A stretch of 64,000 bases of DNA, taken from the NCBI GenBank assembly GCA_964574985.1, contig CAZNPH010000019.1, positions 1 to 64,000 on the forward strand, given 5' to 3'. The notes beneath the pieces are model-generated. The model saw only the letters and a program-made list of their open reading frames with translations. It ran no database searches and was not told the origin of the DNA. Within the stretch, counting starts at the first letter, position 1, and each line of letters begins with the position of its first letter. Source of the stretch: CAZNPH01 sp964574985. GTDB lineage: Bacteria; Bacteroidota; Bacteroidia; Bacteroidales; SM23-62. This document shows positions 44,444 through 52,287 of the stretch, piece after piece. The position numbers were made by a program, and so were the translations under genes.

Positions 44444-45484
44444 ATGAGATCGACTTCCCCACGCCAGCTTGCGCTTTTTGTGGCCTTTATCATATCGGTT
44501 CTGGCCGTGTTCATTTTCTGGCTGCTTTCAGGCAATGACCTGAGCCGGTCGGTGGGACAGGTGGCCATCGGTTTTATCCTGTTGTTCATCCTGTCTTTTG
44601 TCAGCGTGTACTATACGCTGAAAAGCTTCATTTTTGAAAAGATCAATCCCATATACAAGACCATCCGGAGCATCCCCATGACCGAGGAAGAGATCCGCAA
44701 AAGTCTGGAAGGCAAGGATATCATCGGGGAAGTCAACCACCAGGTAAAGGACTATGCACAGAAAAAGGCCAGGGAGATCAAAAAGCTCAAACGGCTTGAA
44801 AAATACCGGAAAGAATTTTTGGGGAACGTTTCCCACGAGCTCAAAACCCCCATCTTCAATATTCAGGGGTACATACTTACCCTGCTGGACGGTGCGCTGG
44901 AAGATCCCAGTATCAACCGGGAATACCTGGAGCGTACCGAAAAAAGCATCAACCGGCTGATTTCCATCGTGCAGGACCTGGAGTCCATTTCCCGGCTGGA
45001 ATCGGGGGAGATGCAGCTGAATCTGACGGACTTCGATGCGGTACATCTGGTCAGGGATGTGTACGACATGCAGGAGATGCGCGCCAAGCGCAACGGCATT
45101 GCCCTGCAATTCGACCGCAGCTACGACAAGCCGGTCATGGTGCATGCCGACCGCGGGCGGATGTTCGAAGTGCTCAACAACCTGGTGGTCAACTCCATCA
45201 TATACGGAAATGAAGGAGGGCAAACCACGGTCAGTTTCTCGGACATGGGTGAGAACGTGCTCATCGAAGTGGCCGACAACGGAATCGGCATCGAAGAAAG
45301 GGAAATCACCAGGATCTTCGAAAGGTTTTACCGAACCGACAAGAGCCGGTCGCGGGACCAGGGGGGCACGGGGCTCGGTCTCTCCATCGTGAAGCACATC
45401 ATAGAAGCCCACAACCAGAGCATTGCCGTCCGCAGCACCCCGGGGAAGAGCTCCACTTTTGCCCTGACCCTGAAAAAGGCCTGA
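44444..45484 (+). CDS. PhoR-like sensor histidine kinase
   Basis: A 346-residue kinase with two TM helices (about 8-28 and 38-60) enclosing a very short external loop, so it probably senses membrane or internal signals. A linker follows, then HisKA with phospho-His131 (GNVSHELKTPIFNIQGY) and a HATPase domain with N box (LNNLVVNSIIYG), DNGIGI, FERFYR and GTGLGLSIVKHI. This is the typical Bacteroidota PhoR/ResE-like kinase. No response regulator lies beside it, so it would be an orphan unless its partner is elsewhere. Its last codons are part of a 17-base tandem repeat. Confidence 0.9.
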   Translation: MRSTSPRQLALFVAFIISVLAVFIFWLLSGNDLSRSVGQVAIGFILLFILSFVSVYYTLKSFIFEKINPIYKTIRSIPMTEEEIRKSLEGKDIIGEVNHQVKDYAQKKAREIKKLKRLEKYRKEFLGNVSHELKTPIFNIQGYILTLLDGALEDPSINREYLERTEKSINRLISIVQDLESISRLESGEMQLNLTDFDAVHLVRDVYDMQEMRAKRNGIALQFDRSYDKPVMVHADRGRMFEVLNNLVVNSIIYGNEGGQTTVSFSDMGENVLIEVADNGIGIEEREITRIFERFYRTDKSRSRDQGGTGLGLSIVKHIIEAHNQSIAVRSTPGKSSTFALTLKKA

Positions 45485-45515
45485 CCCTGAAAAAGGCCTG
45501 ATCCCTGAAAAAAGC
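45464..45515. repeat. 17-base tandem repeat across the kinase stop codon
   Basis: CTGACCCTGAAAAAGGC occurs at 45464-45480 and 45481-45497 exactly, and a third copy with one extra base and one change follows to 45515. The kinase TGA (45482-45484) lies in the second copy. Confidence 0.9.
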
Positions 45516-45531
45516 CTGCCCCCTCCGGCTA

Positions 45532-45562
45532 TTGCTTTTTCCGTTACAAGCTTCTATCTTTG
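45532..45562 (+). promoter_or_regulatory. Promoter for ileS (TTG-N20-TATCTTTG)
   Basis: TTG at 45532-45534 and TATCTTTG at 45555-45562 are 20 bases apart, an exact fit to the Bacteroidota -33/-7 pattern. The predicted start of transcription is about 15-20 bases before the chosen ATG 45587. Confidence 0.6.
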
Positions 45563-45586
45563 TGGAATTTTACAGCCATGACAGTC

Positions 45587-48500
45587 ATGAGCAGAAGGTT
45601 TTCCGAATACAAATCACTCGATCTGCCCGGGATCAACCGGGAGATCAGGGAGCGCTGGGAAAAGGAAGGCACTTTCCGGAAGAGTCTGGACAACCGCCGG
45701 GATGCCCCGGATTTCATTTTTTATGAAGGCCCCCCTTCTGCCAACGGGATCCCCGGCATACACCATGTCATGTCCCGGGCCATCAAGGATATTTTCTGCC
45801 GGTACAGGACCCTGGCCGGATACAGGGTGGATAGGCGGGCTGGCTGGGATACGCACGGACTCCCCATCGAGCTGAGCGTGGAAACCACCCTGGGCATCAC
45901 CAAGGAGGACATCGGCAAAAAGATCAGCGTGGAGGAGTTCAACGCGACCTGCAAAAAGGAGGTTATGCGTTATACCCGGGAATGGGAAAGGCTCACCGGG
46001 ATGATGGGCTACTGGCTGGACATGTCCGATCCCTACATCACCTATGACAACCGCTATATCGAGACCCTCTGGTACCTGCTCGGCGAACTGCACCGGAAAG
46101 GGCTGCTGTACAGGGGTTATTCCATCCAGCCCTATTCGCCGGCGGCGGGGTCCGGACTCAGCACGCACGAGCTGAACCAGCCGGGCTGTTACCGGGACGT
46201 GAAGGACACCACCTGCGTGTCCCAGTTCAGGGTAATAAAGGACCGTCGTTCCGCGTTCCTGTTTGAAAAAACGGGTACGGGGATATACCTGCTGGCATGG
46301 ACCACCACCCCCTGGACTCTTCCGTCAAACACCGCCCTGGCCGTGGGGCCGGATATGGACTACCAGGCGGTCAGTACACTGAATCCATATACGGAAGAAC
46401 CCGTCACCGTGATCCTGGCCGAAGAACTGGTTCCCCGGTACTTTGCCCCGGAGAATGAAAACCTGCCTTTCGAAGATTACATCTCCGGCAGCAGGAAACT
46501 GCCCTGGCGGCCGGCGGGCACCTGCAAAGGATCGGAACTGGAGGACATCCGTTATGAGCAGTTGCTGGACTGGGTGAAGCCAGAAAGGGAAGCTTTCCGG
46601 GTGATCACCGGCGATTTTGTAACTGCCGGGGAAGGCACCGGCATCGTCCATATCGCCCCCACTTTCGGGGCGGACGACTACCGGGCAGGGATCGGGAACA
46701 ACATCCCGCCTCTTATCGTGTACGACAAAAACCGGAATATGGGTCCGCTCGTGGACCGCACCGGCCGGTTCATTCCCCTGGAGGATATTGACGCTGACTT
46801 CAGAAAACAATATGTCAACGAGGAAAGCTACGGGCATTTTGCCGGAAAGTATGTCAAGAACGAATACGATGAAAATGCCAAACCCGGTGATCCCCCTGTC
46901 GATGTGGATATTGTGGTTGACCTGAAAAAACAGAACAAACTGTTCAGAACCGAGAAATATGTACACAGTTATCCCCATTGCTGGCGGACCGACAAGCCGG
47001 TGCTGTATTACCCCATGGACGCCTGGTTTATCCGCACCACCGCCAGGAAGGACGAGCTGATCGCGCTGAACAACACCATCAACTGGAAACCTCCCGCCAC
47101 CGGGTCCGGCCGGTTCGGGAAATGGCTGGAGAACCTGCAGGACTGGAACCTTTCGCGGACACGCTACTGGGGGACGCCCCTGCCCATCTGGGTCACCGAA
47201 GACCGCAAAGAAGAACTGTGCATCGGCTCCGTGGAACAGCTGAAAAAAGAGATCGCCCGTTCGGTGGAAGCCGGGTTTATGGACACCGACCCCCTGGAGG
47301 ATTTCAACGTGGGGGACAATTCCCGGGAGAACTACGAAAAGATCAATCTGCACCGGCCCTTCGTTGACCGTATCGTGCTGGTATCCCCCTCCGGAAAGAA
47401 AATGTTCCGGGAGCCCGACCTGATCGACGGCTGGTTCGACTCGGGAGCCATGCCCTATGCCCAGATGCATTACCCCTTCGAGCACAGCGATGATTTTGAA
47501 AAATATTTCCCGGCGGATTTTATTGCCGAAGGGGTGGACCAGACCAGGGGATGGTTTTTCACCCTGCATGCCATTGCCGCCATGATCTCCGGGTCGGTGG
47601 CCTATAAAAACATTGTGTCCAACGGACTGGTGCTGGACCGCGACGGGAACAAGATGTCCAAACGGCTGGGGAACACCGTGGACCCCATCCGGACCATGGA
47701 GGATTTCGGGGCCGACGCCCTGCGGTGGTACATGATCACCAATGCCCAGCCCTGGGACAACCTCCGGTTCGATATCCGGGGCGTGGATGAAGTCAAGCGG
47801 AAATTTTTCGGCACCCTGTACAACACATATGCTTTTTTTGCCCTGTATGCCAATGTGGACGGATTCGCCGGACAAGAGCCGGAGGTGCCAGCCGGACAAA
47901 GGCCGGAGATCGACCGCTGGATCATTTCCCTGCTGAATTCCCTGGTCAGGGACGTGCGGAAATGCTATGAGGATTACGAGCCCACCCGGGCGGGCCGGAT
48001 CATCCAGGATTTCGTTATTGAGAACCTGAGCAACTGGTATGTGCGGCTCAACCGGAAAAGGTTCTGGGGAGGCCGGTATGACCAGGGTAAGATCTCTGCC
48101 TACCAGACCCTATATGCCTGCCTGGAGACCGTGTCCGTGCTTATTTCCCCCATTGCGCCTTTTTATGCGGAAAAGCTGTTCACGGACCTGAATTCGGTTA
48201 CCGGCAAACATCCCCGGTCATCGGTGCACCTGATGGATTTTCCTTCTCACCACAGAAACCGGATCGACCGGGAGCTGGAACAGCGGATGGATATTGCCCA
48301 GCGGATATCTTCGCTGGTGCTCGGACTCCGAAGGAAGGTGAACATCAAGGTCCGCCAGCCCCTGAACCGGATCCTGATCCCGGTGACCGATGAAAAGTTC
48401 AGGAAGCGTTTCGAATCTGTCCGCGACCTGGTGCTCTCCGAGATCAATGTGAAAGATGCGGAATATATTTCCGATACCTCCGGGGTGCTGGTCAGAAAGA

Positions 48501-49027
48501 TCAAACCGGATTTCAAGGTGCTGGGCCCCAAATACGGCAAGCTGATGAAACCCCTGGGCAGGGCCATCGCTTCCCTCTCCGGGGAGGATATCCGGGAGCT
48601 GGAACAGAAGGGGCAGATCACCCTGGAAGTGGAAGGACAGCAAGCAGTGATCGGTCTCGGGGAGGTGGAGATCATATCGGAAGACATTCCCGGCTGGCTG
48701 GTGGCCAACGAGGGGAACCTGACCGTGGCCCTGGATATAACAGTGACCGGGGAGCTCAGGGAGGAAGGGCTGGCCCGGGAATTCATCAACCGGATCCAGA
48801 ACCTCCGGAAGGAAAGCGGGTTCGATGTGACCGACAAGATCACCGTGGACATCGGAAAAAATGAGGCCATCAACCGGGCCGTGGAACGGTTCAGGGATTA
48901 CATCGGGGAACAGACCCTGGCCCGCGAGATCCGGCTGGTGGAACAGGTGGATCAGAAGGACGCCCGGGAGGTGGAAATCGATGACAATCTGGTCACCAGG
49001 ATCGCCGTTTCAAAGATTGATCAATAA
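45587..49027 (+). CDS. ileS: Isoleucyl-tRNA synthetase
   Basis: A 1146-residue class I synthetase charging tRNA-Ile. Of several in-frame starts, ATG 45587 (MSRRFSEYKSLDL) agrees with the family; 45578 is three codons earlier, and the TTG at 45560 overlaps the promoter. The HIGH-equivalent is in GIPGIHHV (54-61) and KMSKR is at 689-693. The editing (CP1) domain lies between about residues 190 and 400 and the anticodon-binding domain after 730. Length fits the long IleRS form found in Bacteroidota and eukaryotes. The dksA-like gene starts 56 bases downstream. Confidence 0.96.
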   Translation: MSRRFSEYKSLDLPGINREIRERWEKEGTFRKSLDNRRDAPDFIFYEGPPSANGIPGIHHVMSRAIKDIFCRYRTLAGYRVDRRAGWDTHGLPIELSVETTLGITKEDIGKKISVEEFNATCKKEVMRYTREWERLTGMMGYWLDMSDPYITYDNRYIETLWYLLGELHRKGLLYRGYSIQPYSPAAGSGLSTHELNQPGCYRDVKDTTCVSQFRVIKDRRSAFLFEKTGTGIYLLAWTTTPWTLPSNTALAVGPDMDYQAVSTLNPYTEEPVTVILAEELVPRYFAPENENLPFEDYISGSRKLPWRPAGTCKGSELEDIRYEQLLDWVKPEREAFRVITGDFVTAGEGTGIVHIAPTFGADDYRAGIGNNIPPLIVYDKNRNMGPLVDRTGRFIPLEDIDADFRKQYVNEESYGHFAGKYVKNEYDENAKPGDPPVDVDIVVDLKKQNKLFRTEKYVHSYPHCWRTDKPVLYYPMDAWFIRTTARKDELIALNNTINWKPPATGSGRFGKWLENLQDWNLSRTRYWGTPLPIWVTEDRKEELCIGSVEQLKKEIARSVEAGFMDTDPLEDFNVGDNSRENYEKINLHRPFVDRIVLVSPSGKKMFREPDLIDGWFDSGAMPYAQMHYPFEHSDDFEKYFPADFIAEGVDQTRGWFFTLHAIAAMISGSVAYKNIVSNGLVLDRDGNKMSKRLGNTVDPIRTMEDFGADALRWYMITNAQPWDNLRFDIRGVDEVKRKFFGTLYNTYAFFALYANVDGFAGQEPEVPAGQRPEIDRWIISLLNSLVRDVRKCYEDYEPTRAGRIIQDFVIENLSNWYVRLNRKRFWGGRYDQGKISAYQTLYACLETVSVLISPIAPFYAEKLFTDLNSVTGKHPRSSVHLMDFPSHHRNRIDRELEQRMDIAQRISSLVLGLRRKVNIKVRQPLNRILIPVTDEKFRKRFESVRDLVLSEINVKDAEYISDTSGVLVRKIKPDFKVLGPKYGKLMKPLGRAIASLSGEDIRELEQKGQITLEVEGQQAVIGLGEVEIISEDIPGWLVANEGNLTVALDITVTGELREEGLAREFINRIQNLRKESGFDVTDKITVDIGKNEAINRAVERFRDYIGEQTLAREIRLVEQVDQKDAREVEIDDNLVTRIAVSKIDQ

Positions 49028-49082
49028 CATCTTTGTTGTTTGAAAATTTTCATATATTTAGCCAATCAATAAACCCAAAATT

Positions 49083-49460
49083 ATGGCAGAAAAGACGAGA
49101 TATTCAGACGAGGAGCTCGATGAATTCAGGCAGATTATCCTGACCAAGCTGGACAAGGCAAAAAAGGATTACGAACTGCTGAAAGATGCCATTACCCAGA
49201 ACGAAAGTAATGACACACAGGATACTTCTCCCACATTCAAGGTCCTTGAAGAAGGGGCCGCAACCCTTTCCAAGGAGGAAGCCGGAAAACTGGCCCAGCG
49301 GCAGCAGAAGTTCATCCAGCACCTTCAGGCCGCACTGATCCGTATCGAGAACAAGACCTATGGCGTTTGCCGGGTCACAGGGAAGCTGATCCCCAAGGAA
49401 AGGCTGCGGGCGGTGCCCCATGCCACACTGAGTATTGACGCCAAACAGAACCAGCAATAA
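49083..49460 (+). CDS. TraR/DksA-family protein lacking the zinc cysteines
   Basis: A 125-residue protein with a long helical N-terminal coiled coil (about 10-90) and the C-terminal DksA/TraR segment KTYGVCRVTGKLIPKERLRA. Classical DksA has four zinc Cys; here only Cys96 remains, with Thr99 in the second position and no C-terminal pair. Such proteins are typical of Bacteroidota and appear to fold without zinc. DksA-like proteins bind the RNA-polymerase secondary channel and modulate initiation with ppGpp; that role is carried over from the family. It lies between ileS and lspA on the same strand, an order common in the phylum. Confidence 0.85.
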   Translation: MAEKTRYSDEELDEFRQIILTKLDKAKKDYELLKDAITQNESNDTQDTSPTFKVLEEGAATLSKEEAGKLAQRQQKFIQHLQAALIRIENKTYGVCRVTGKLIPKERLRAVPHATLSIDAKQNQQ

Positions 49461-49470
49461 AAAAAAATTC

Positions 49471-49478
49471 TATCTTTG
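49471..49478 (+). promoter_or_regulatory. Promoter -7 box TATCTTTG for lspA
   Basis: TATCTTTG matches TAnnTTTG and ends 30 bases before ATG 49509. No clear -33 element is present. Confidence 0.4.
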
Positions 49479-49508
49479 GGCTTCATTGTTCAGCCCAAAC
49501 TTTTTTTC

Positions 49509-50150
49509 ATGAGTCCGGCCAAAAAATCATTGCTGGTCATTGTTTCCATCCTGATCGCTGACCAGATCATAAAGATCTGGGTCAAAACCAACATGACGCT
49601 CGGACAGGAGATCCGTGTGCTTGGGGACTGGTTCATCATTCATTTCCTGGAGAACCGGGGCATGGCCTTCGGGATGGACCTTCCCGGGGACCATGGCAAG
49701 CTGATCCTCAGCGTGTTCCGCATACTGGCCATATCGGCCATTGCCTGGTATCTTGTCCAGCTGATCAGGAAACAGGCACCCGGGGGATTGACCATCAGCA
49801 TTTCCCTGATCCTGGCCGGGGCGATCGGCAACCTGATCGATTCGGCCTTTTACGGGATGATCTTTTCGGACAGTTTCGGGCGGGTGGCGGAAATTTTCCC
49901 CGTGGAAGGCGGTTATGCCGGCTTTCTGCACGGCAAGGTGGTGGATATGTTCTATTTCCCCATCATCCGGGGGGAGCTTCCCGGATGGTTCCCATTCTGG
50001 CCGGGGCGCCACATCATCTTTTTCCGGCCCGTGTTCAATCTGGCCGATTCATGCATCACCACCGGCGTTTTCTCCATCCTGTTCTTCCAGAAAAAATTCT
50101 TCCCCGCCGATCATCATCAGAAAACCGGAAATGCTGAAAAAGCCGCGTAA
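49509..50150 (+). CDS. lspA: Lipoprotein signal peptidase (signal peptidase II)
   Basis: A 213-residue inner-membrane aspartyl protease that cuts the signal peptide of prolipoproteins after lipid attachment. ATG 49509 is preferred over the TTG at 49476, which overlaps a promoter box. Four TM helices are visible. Conserved motifs are DQIIKIW, ENRGMAFGM, GAIGNLIDS, then the catalytic Asp pair D146 (GKVVDMF) and D180 (FNLADS). The loop between the last two helices is longer than in E. coli, as usual in Bacteroidota. It processes lipoproteins such as the sulfatase, GH116 and DUF4382 proteins of this window. It ends one base before the ribE stop. Confidence 0.95.
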   Translation: MSPAKKSLLVIVSILIADQIIKIWVKTNMTLGQEIRVLGDWFIIHFLENRGMAFGMDLPGDHGKLILSVFRILAISAIAWYLVQLIRKQAPGGLTISISLILAGAIGNLIDSAFYGMIFSDSFGRVAEIFPVEGGYAGFLHGKVVDMFYFPIIRGELPGWFPFWPGRHIIFFRPVFNLADSCITTGVFSILFFQKKFFPADHHQKTGNAEKAA

Positions 50151-50750
50151 TCATTTGCCCAGTTGTTGTTTGACGATTTTGGCGATGTACTTGCCGATGA
50201 TGTCGAATTCCAGGTTCACCACCGTTCCGGGGCGGATCCGGTGGAAATTGGTCACTTCGTAGGTATAGGGGATGATGGCCACCTGAAAGGATTTGTCCCG
50301 GGAATTGACCACGGTCAGACTCACCCCGTCGACCGATACCGAACCTTTCTCCACGGTGATGTGGTCGGGGTTCAGGGGTTCGTATTCAAAGCTGAAGTAC
50401 CAGCTTCCTTCCACCTCTTCCACCCCGGTGCAGGTGGCGGTCTGGTCCACGTGCCCCTGCACCATGTGTCCGTCCAGCCGCCCGTCTGCCCTGACGCTCC
50501 TTTCCAGGTTCACTTTGTCGCCCGCCTTAAGCAGGCCCAGGTTGGTCTTTTCCAGGGTTTCCCGGATGGCGGTCACCGTGTAGTTCCTGTCCGTTTTGCT
50601 CACCACGGTAAGGCATACCCCGTTGTGGGAGATGCTCTGGTCAACGGACAGCTCATCCAAAAACGAGCAGGACAGGGAAATGTGCAAATTGTCCTTTTCT
50701 TTTTCCAGCCGCGTCACCTGTCCGGCCTCTTCGACGATTCCCGAGAACAT
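50151..50750 (-). CDS. ribE: Riboflavin synthase, alpha subunit
   Basis: A 199-residue enzyme that dismutates 6,7-dimethyl-8-ribityllumazine to riboflavin. I start it at ATG 50750 because MFSGIVEE is the near-invariant family N-terminus; an in-frame ATG at 50786 would add 12 residues. Two lumazine-binding repeats are visible: residues 1-95 with SISHNGVCLTVV, and 96-190 with DGHMVQGHVDQTA and VSVDGVSLTVV. It forms a trimer in known cases. The gene is convergent with lspA with no space between the stops and stands alone on its strand. Confidence 0.95.
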   Translation of the reverse strand: MFSGIVEEAGQVTRLEKEKDNLHISLSCSFLDELSVDQSISHNGVCLTVVSKTDRNYTVTAIRETLEKTNLGLLKAGDKVNLERSVRADGRLDGHMVQGHVDQTATCTGVEEVEGSWYFSFEYEPLNPDHITVEKGSVSVDGVSLTVVNSRDKSFQVAIIPYTYEVTNFHRIRPGTVVNLEFDIIGKYIAKIVKQQLGK

Positions 50751-50860
50751 GGTATTCTGATTTGGTTCAGGGAGCGAAGTTAACAAGAAAAATGCTGATT
50801 TTATCCTCCCCCGGACATTAAGTCAGTATACCCTTTATTCCAAACCCAAAACCTTTTACC

Positions 50861-51211
50861 ATGATGCCTGTCAGCGATTATTTTTTTGAAGACACCCTGG
50901 AATGGGTGATGAACACCCGCGCCTTCCTGGATGCCTTTCCCAACCTCTGCCGTGAAAATGCCCGGGCCGTGCACGAAGCATCCGGGGACCTTCTGCAATC
51001 CCTGTGCATATCTGTCCTTCAGGAAGAAGGCAGGAAGAAGGAACATGCCCTGTACATGTCACTGAATGCCCTGGACATCATGGCACGGAACCTGCAGATG
51101 CTGGAAAGCGGGGACCAGGGCGGGATAAGCAGCCATCTGGCCCATGATGTCTGCACCCTGCGGACATATGTTCAGGAGATGATCGCTGCCATGGCCGCGG
51201 TTGCCGAATAA
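50861..51211 (+). CDS. Small helical protein of unknown function
   Basis: A 116-residue protein without signal peptide or membrane segment. It appears all-alpha: amphipathic helices around residues 8-60, a charged KEEGRKKEH-like turn, then helices at 62-85 and 92-115. Two Met codons start it; either could be used. I do not recognise the family. Codon choice and composition resemble the neighbours, and the frame is unbroken for the whole interval between ribE and the epimerase gene, which favours a real gene. The following epimerase starts 38 bases downstream on the same strand, so they may share a transcript. Confidence 0.6.
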   Translation: MMPVSDYFFEDTLEWVMNTRAFLDAFPNLCRENARAVHEASGDLLQSLCISVLQEEGRKKEHALYMSLNALDIMARNLQMLESGDQGGISSHLAHDVCTLRTYVQEMIAAMAAVAE

Positions 51212-51249
51212 TTGTTACATTCGCTGCAGTAAACCGCAAAAGCAGCCAT

Positions 51250-52266
51250 ATGATCCTGGTAACCGGAGGGAGCGGACTTTTGGGGGCGCATTTGCTGGCC
51301 GGACTCGCTTCGGGGCATGAGCCGGTGAGGGCCCTGCGCCGGAAAGACAGCGACCTGGAAAAAGTCAGGAAGGTGTTCGGGTATTTTTATGAACATCCCC
51401 GGAAGGCATTCAAAGCCATAGAATGGTTGGAAGGGGATGTAACCGATCCCTGGTCGCTGCGGGATGCCATGGAGGATATACGGCAGGTTTACCATTGCGC
51501 GGGGCTGGTTTCCTTTGACCCGGCCGACCGGAAAAAAATGCTGGCGGTTAACGTAGAGGGGACGGCCCATGTGGTCAGTGCCTGCCTGGAGCAGGGCGTA
51601 AAAAAGCTCTGCCACGTCAGCTCCACCGCTGCCCTGGGCGGATCCACGGACGGGGAGGTGGTGACCGAGGAACACATCTGGCCGGCGGGGGAAAAGCATC
51701 CCCTCTACGGATGGACCAAGTTCCTTGGCGAGATGGAAGTCTGGCAGGGGATCACCGAAGGACTCAACGCGGTGGTGGTGAATCCCTCCATCATCATCGG
51801 CCCCGGTTTCTGGAAAGGAAGCAGCGGCAGGCTGTTTTCAACGGTCAGCAAAGGAATGAAATACTATCCGCCGGGAACGGCCGGCTACGCGGATGTCCGG
51901 GACACGGTAAAAACCATGCGGGCCCTGATGGATGGCAGTCATTCCGGGGAAAGGTACATCGTGTCGGCGGAAAATGTTTCATACCGGGAACTGTTCAATA
52001 TGATCGCGCATGCGGTGGGCAATAAACTCCCGCGCAGGGAAGTCCGCCCCTGGATGATCACCCTGGCCGCCACCCTCGACCGGGCCCGTCAGATATTGAC
52101 CGGGTCCCGCCGGCTGATCACCCGGGAAACAGGCATGGCGGGAATGAGAAAGACCCGGTTCTCCAACCGGAAGATCAGACAGGCCACAGGCATTGAATAC
52201 ATGCCCGTCAGCGAATCCATCCAATACACCGCCAAAATCTTTCTCAGGGAAAATCAAAGCCAATAA
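51250..52266 (+). CDS. NAD(P)-dependent epimerase/dehydratase (extended SDR)
   Basis: A 338-residue extended short-chain dehydrogenase. The nucleotide-binding motif is TGGSGLLG (5-12), the catalytic Ser is near 124-125 (CHVSSTAALGG) and Y153-x3-K157 is in LYGWTKFLG. NPSIIIGPG near residue 180 belongs to the substrate side. Relatives include dihydroflavonol-4-reductase-like and nucleotide-sugar epimerases; Bacteroidota carry many of unknown substrate. It is convergent with the Wzi-like gene. A role in nucleotide-sugar metabolism for the polysaccharide genes nearby is possible but unproven. Confidence 0.87.
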   Translation: MILVTGGSGLLGAHLLAGLASGHEPVRALRRKDSDLEKVRKVFGYFYEHPRKAFKAIEWLEGDVTDPWSLRDAMEDIRQVYHCAGLVSFDPADRKKMLAVNVEGTAHVVSACLEQGVKKLCHVSSTAALGGSTDGEVVTEEHIWPAGEKHPLYGWTKFLGEMEVWQGITEGLNAVVVNPSIIIGPGFWKGSSGRLFSTVSKGMKYYPPGTAGYADVRDTVKTMRALMDGSHSGERYIVSAENVSYRELFNMIAHAVGNKLPRREVRPWMITLAATLDRARQILTGSRRLITRETGMAGMRKTRFSNRKIRQATGIEYMPVSESIQYTAKIFLRENQSQ

Positions 52267-52287
52267 TACAGGAAACCTTTATTCAAA

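Noticed and set aside
46325..47899. 524-codon open frame antisense to ileS
   Set aside because: It lies wholly inside the isoleucyl-tRNA synthetase gene, whose motifs are certain; high-GC codon patterns keep antisense frames open.
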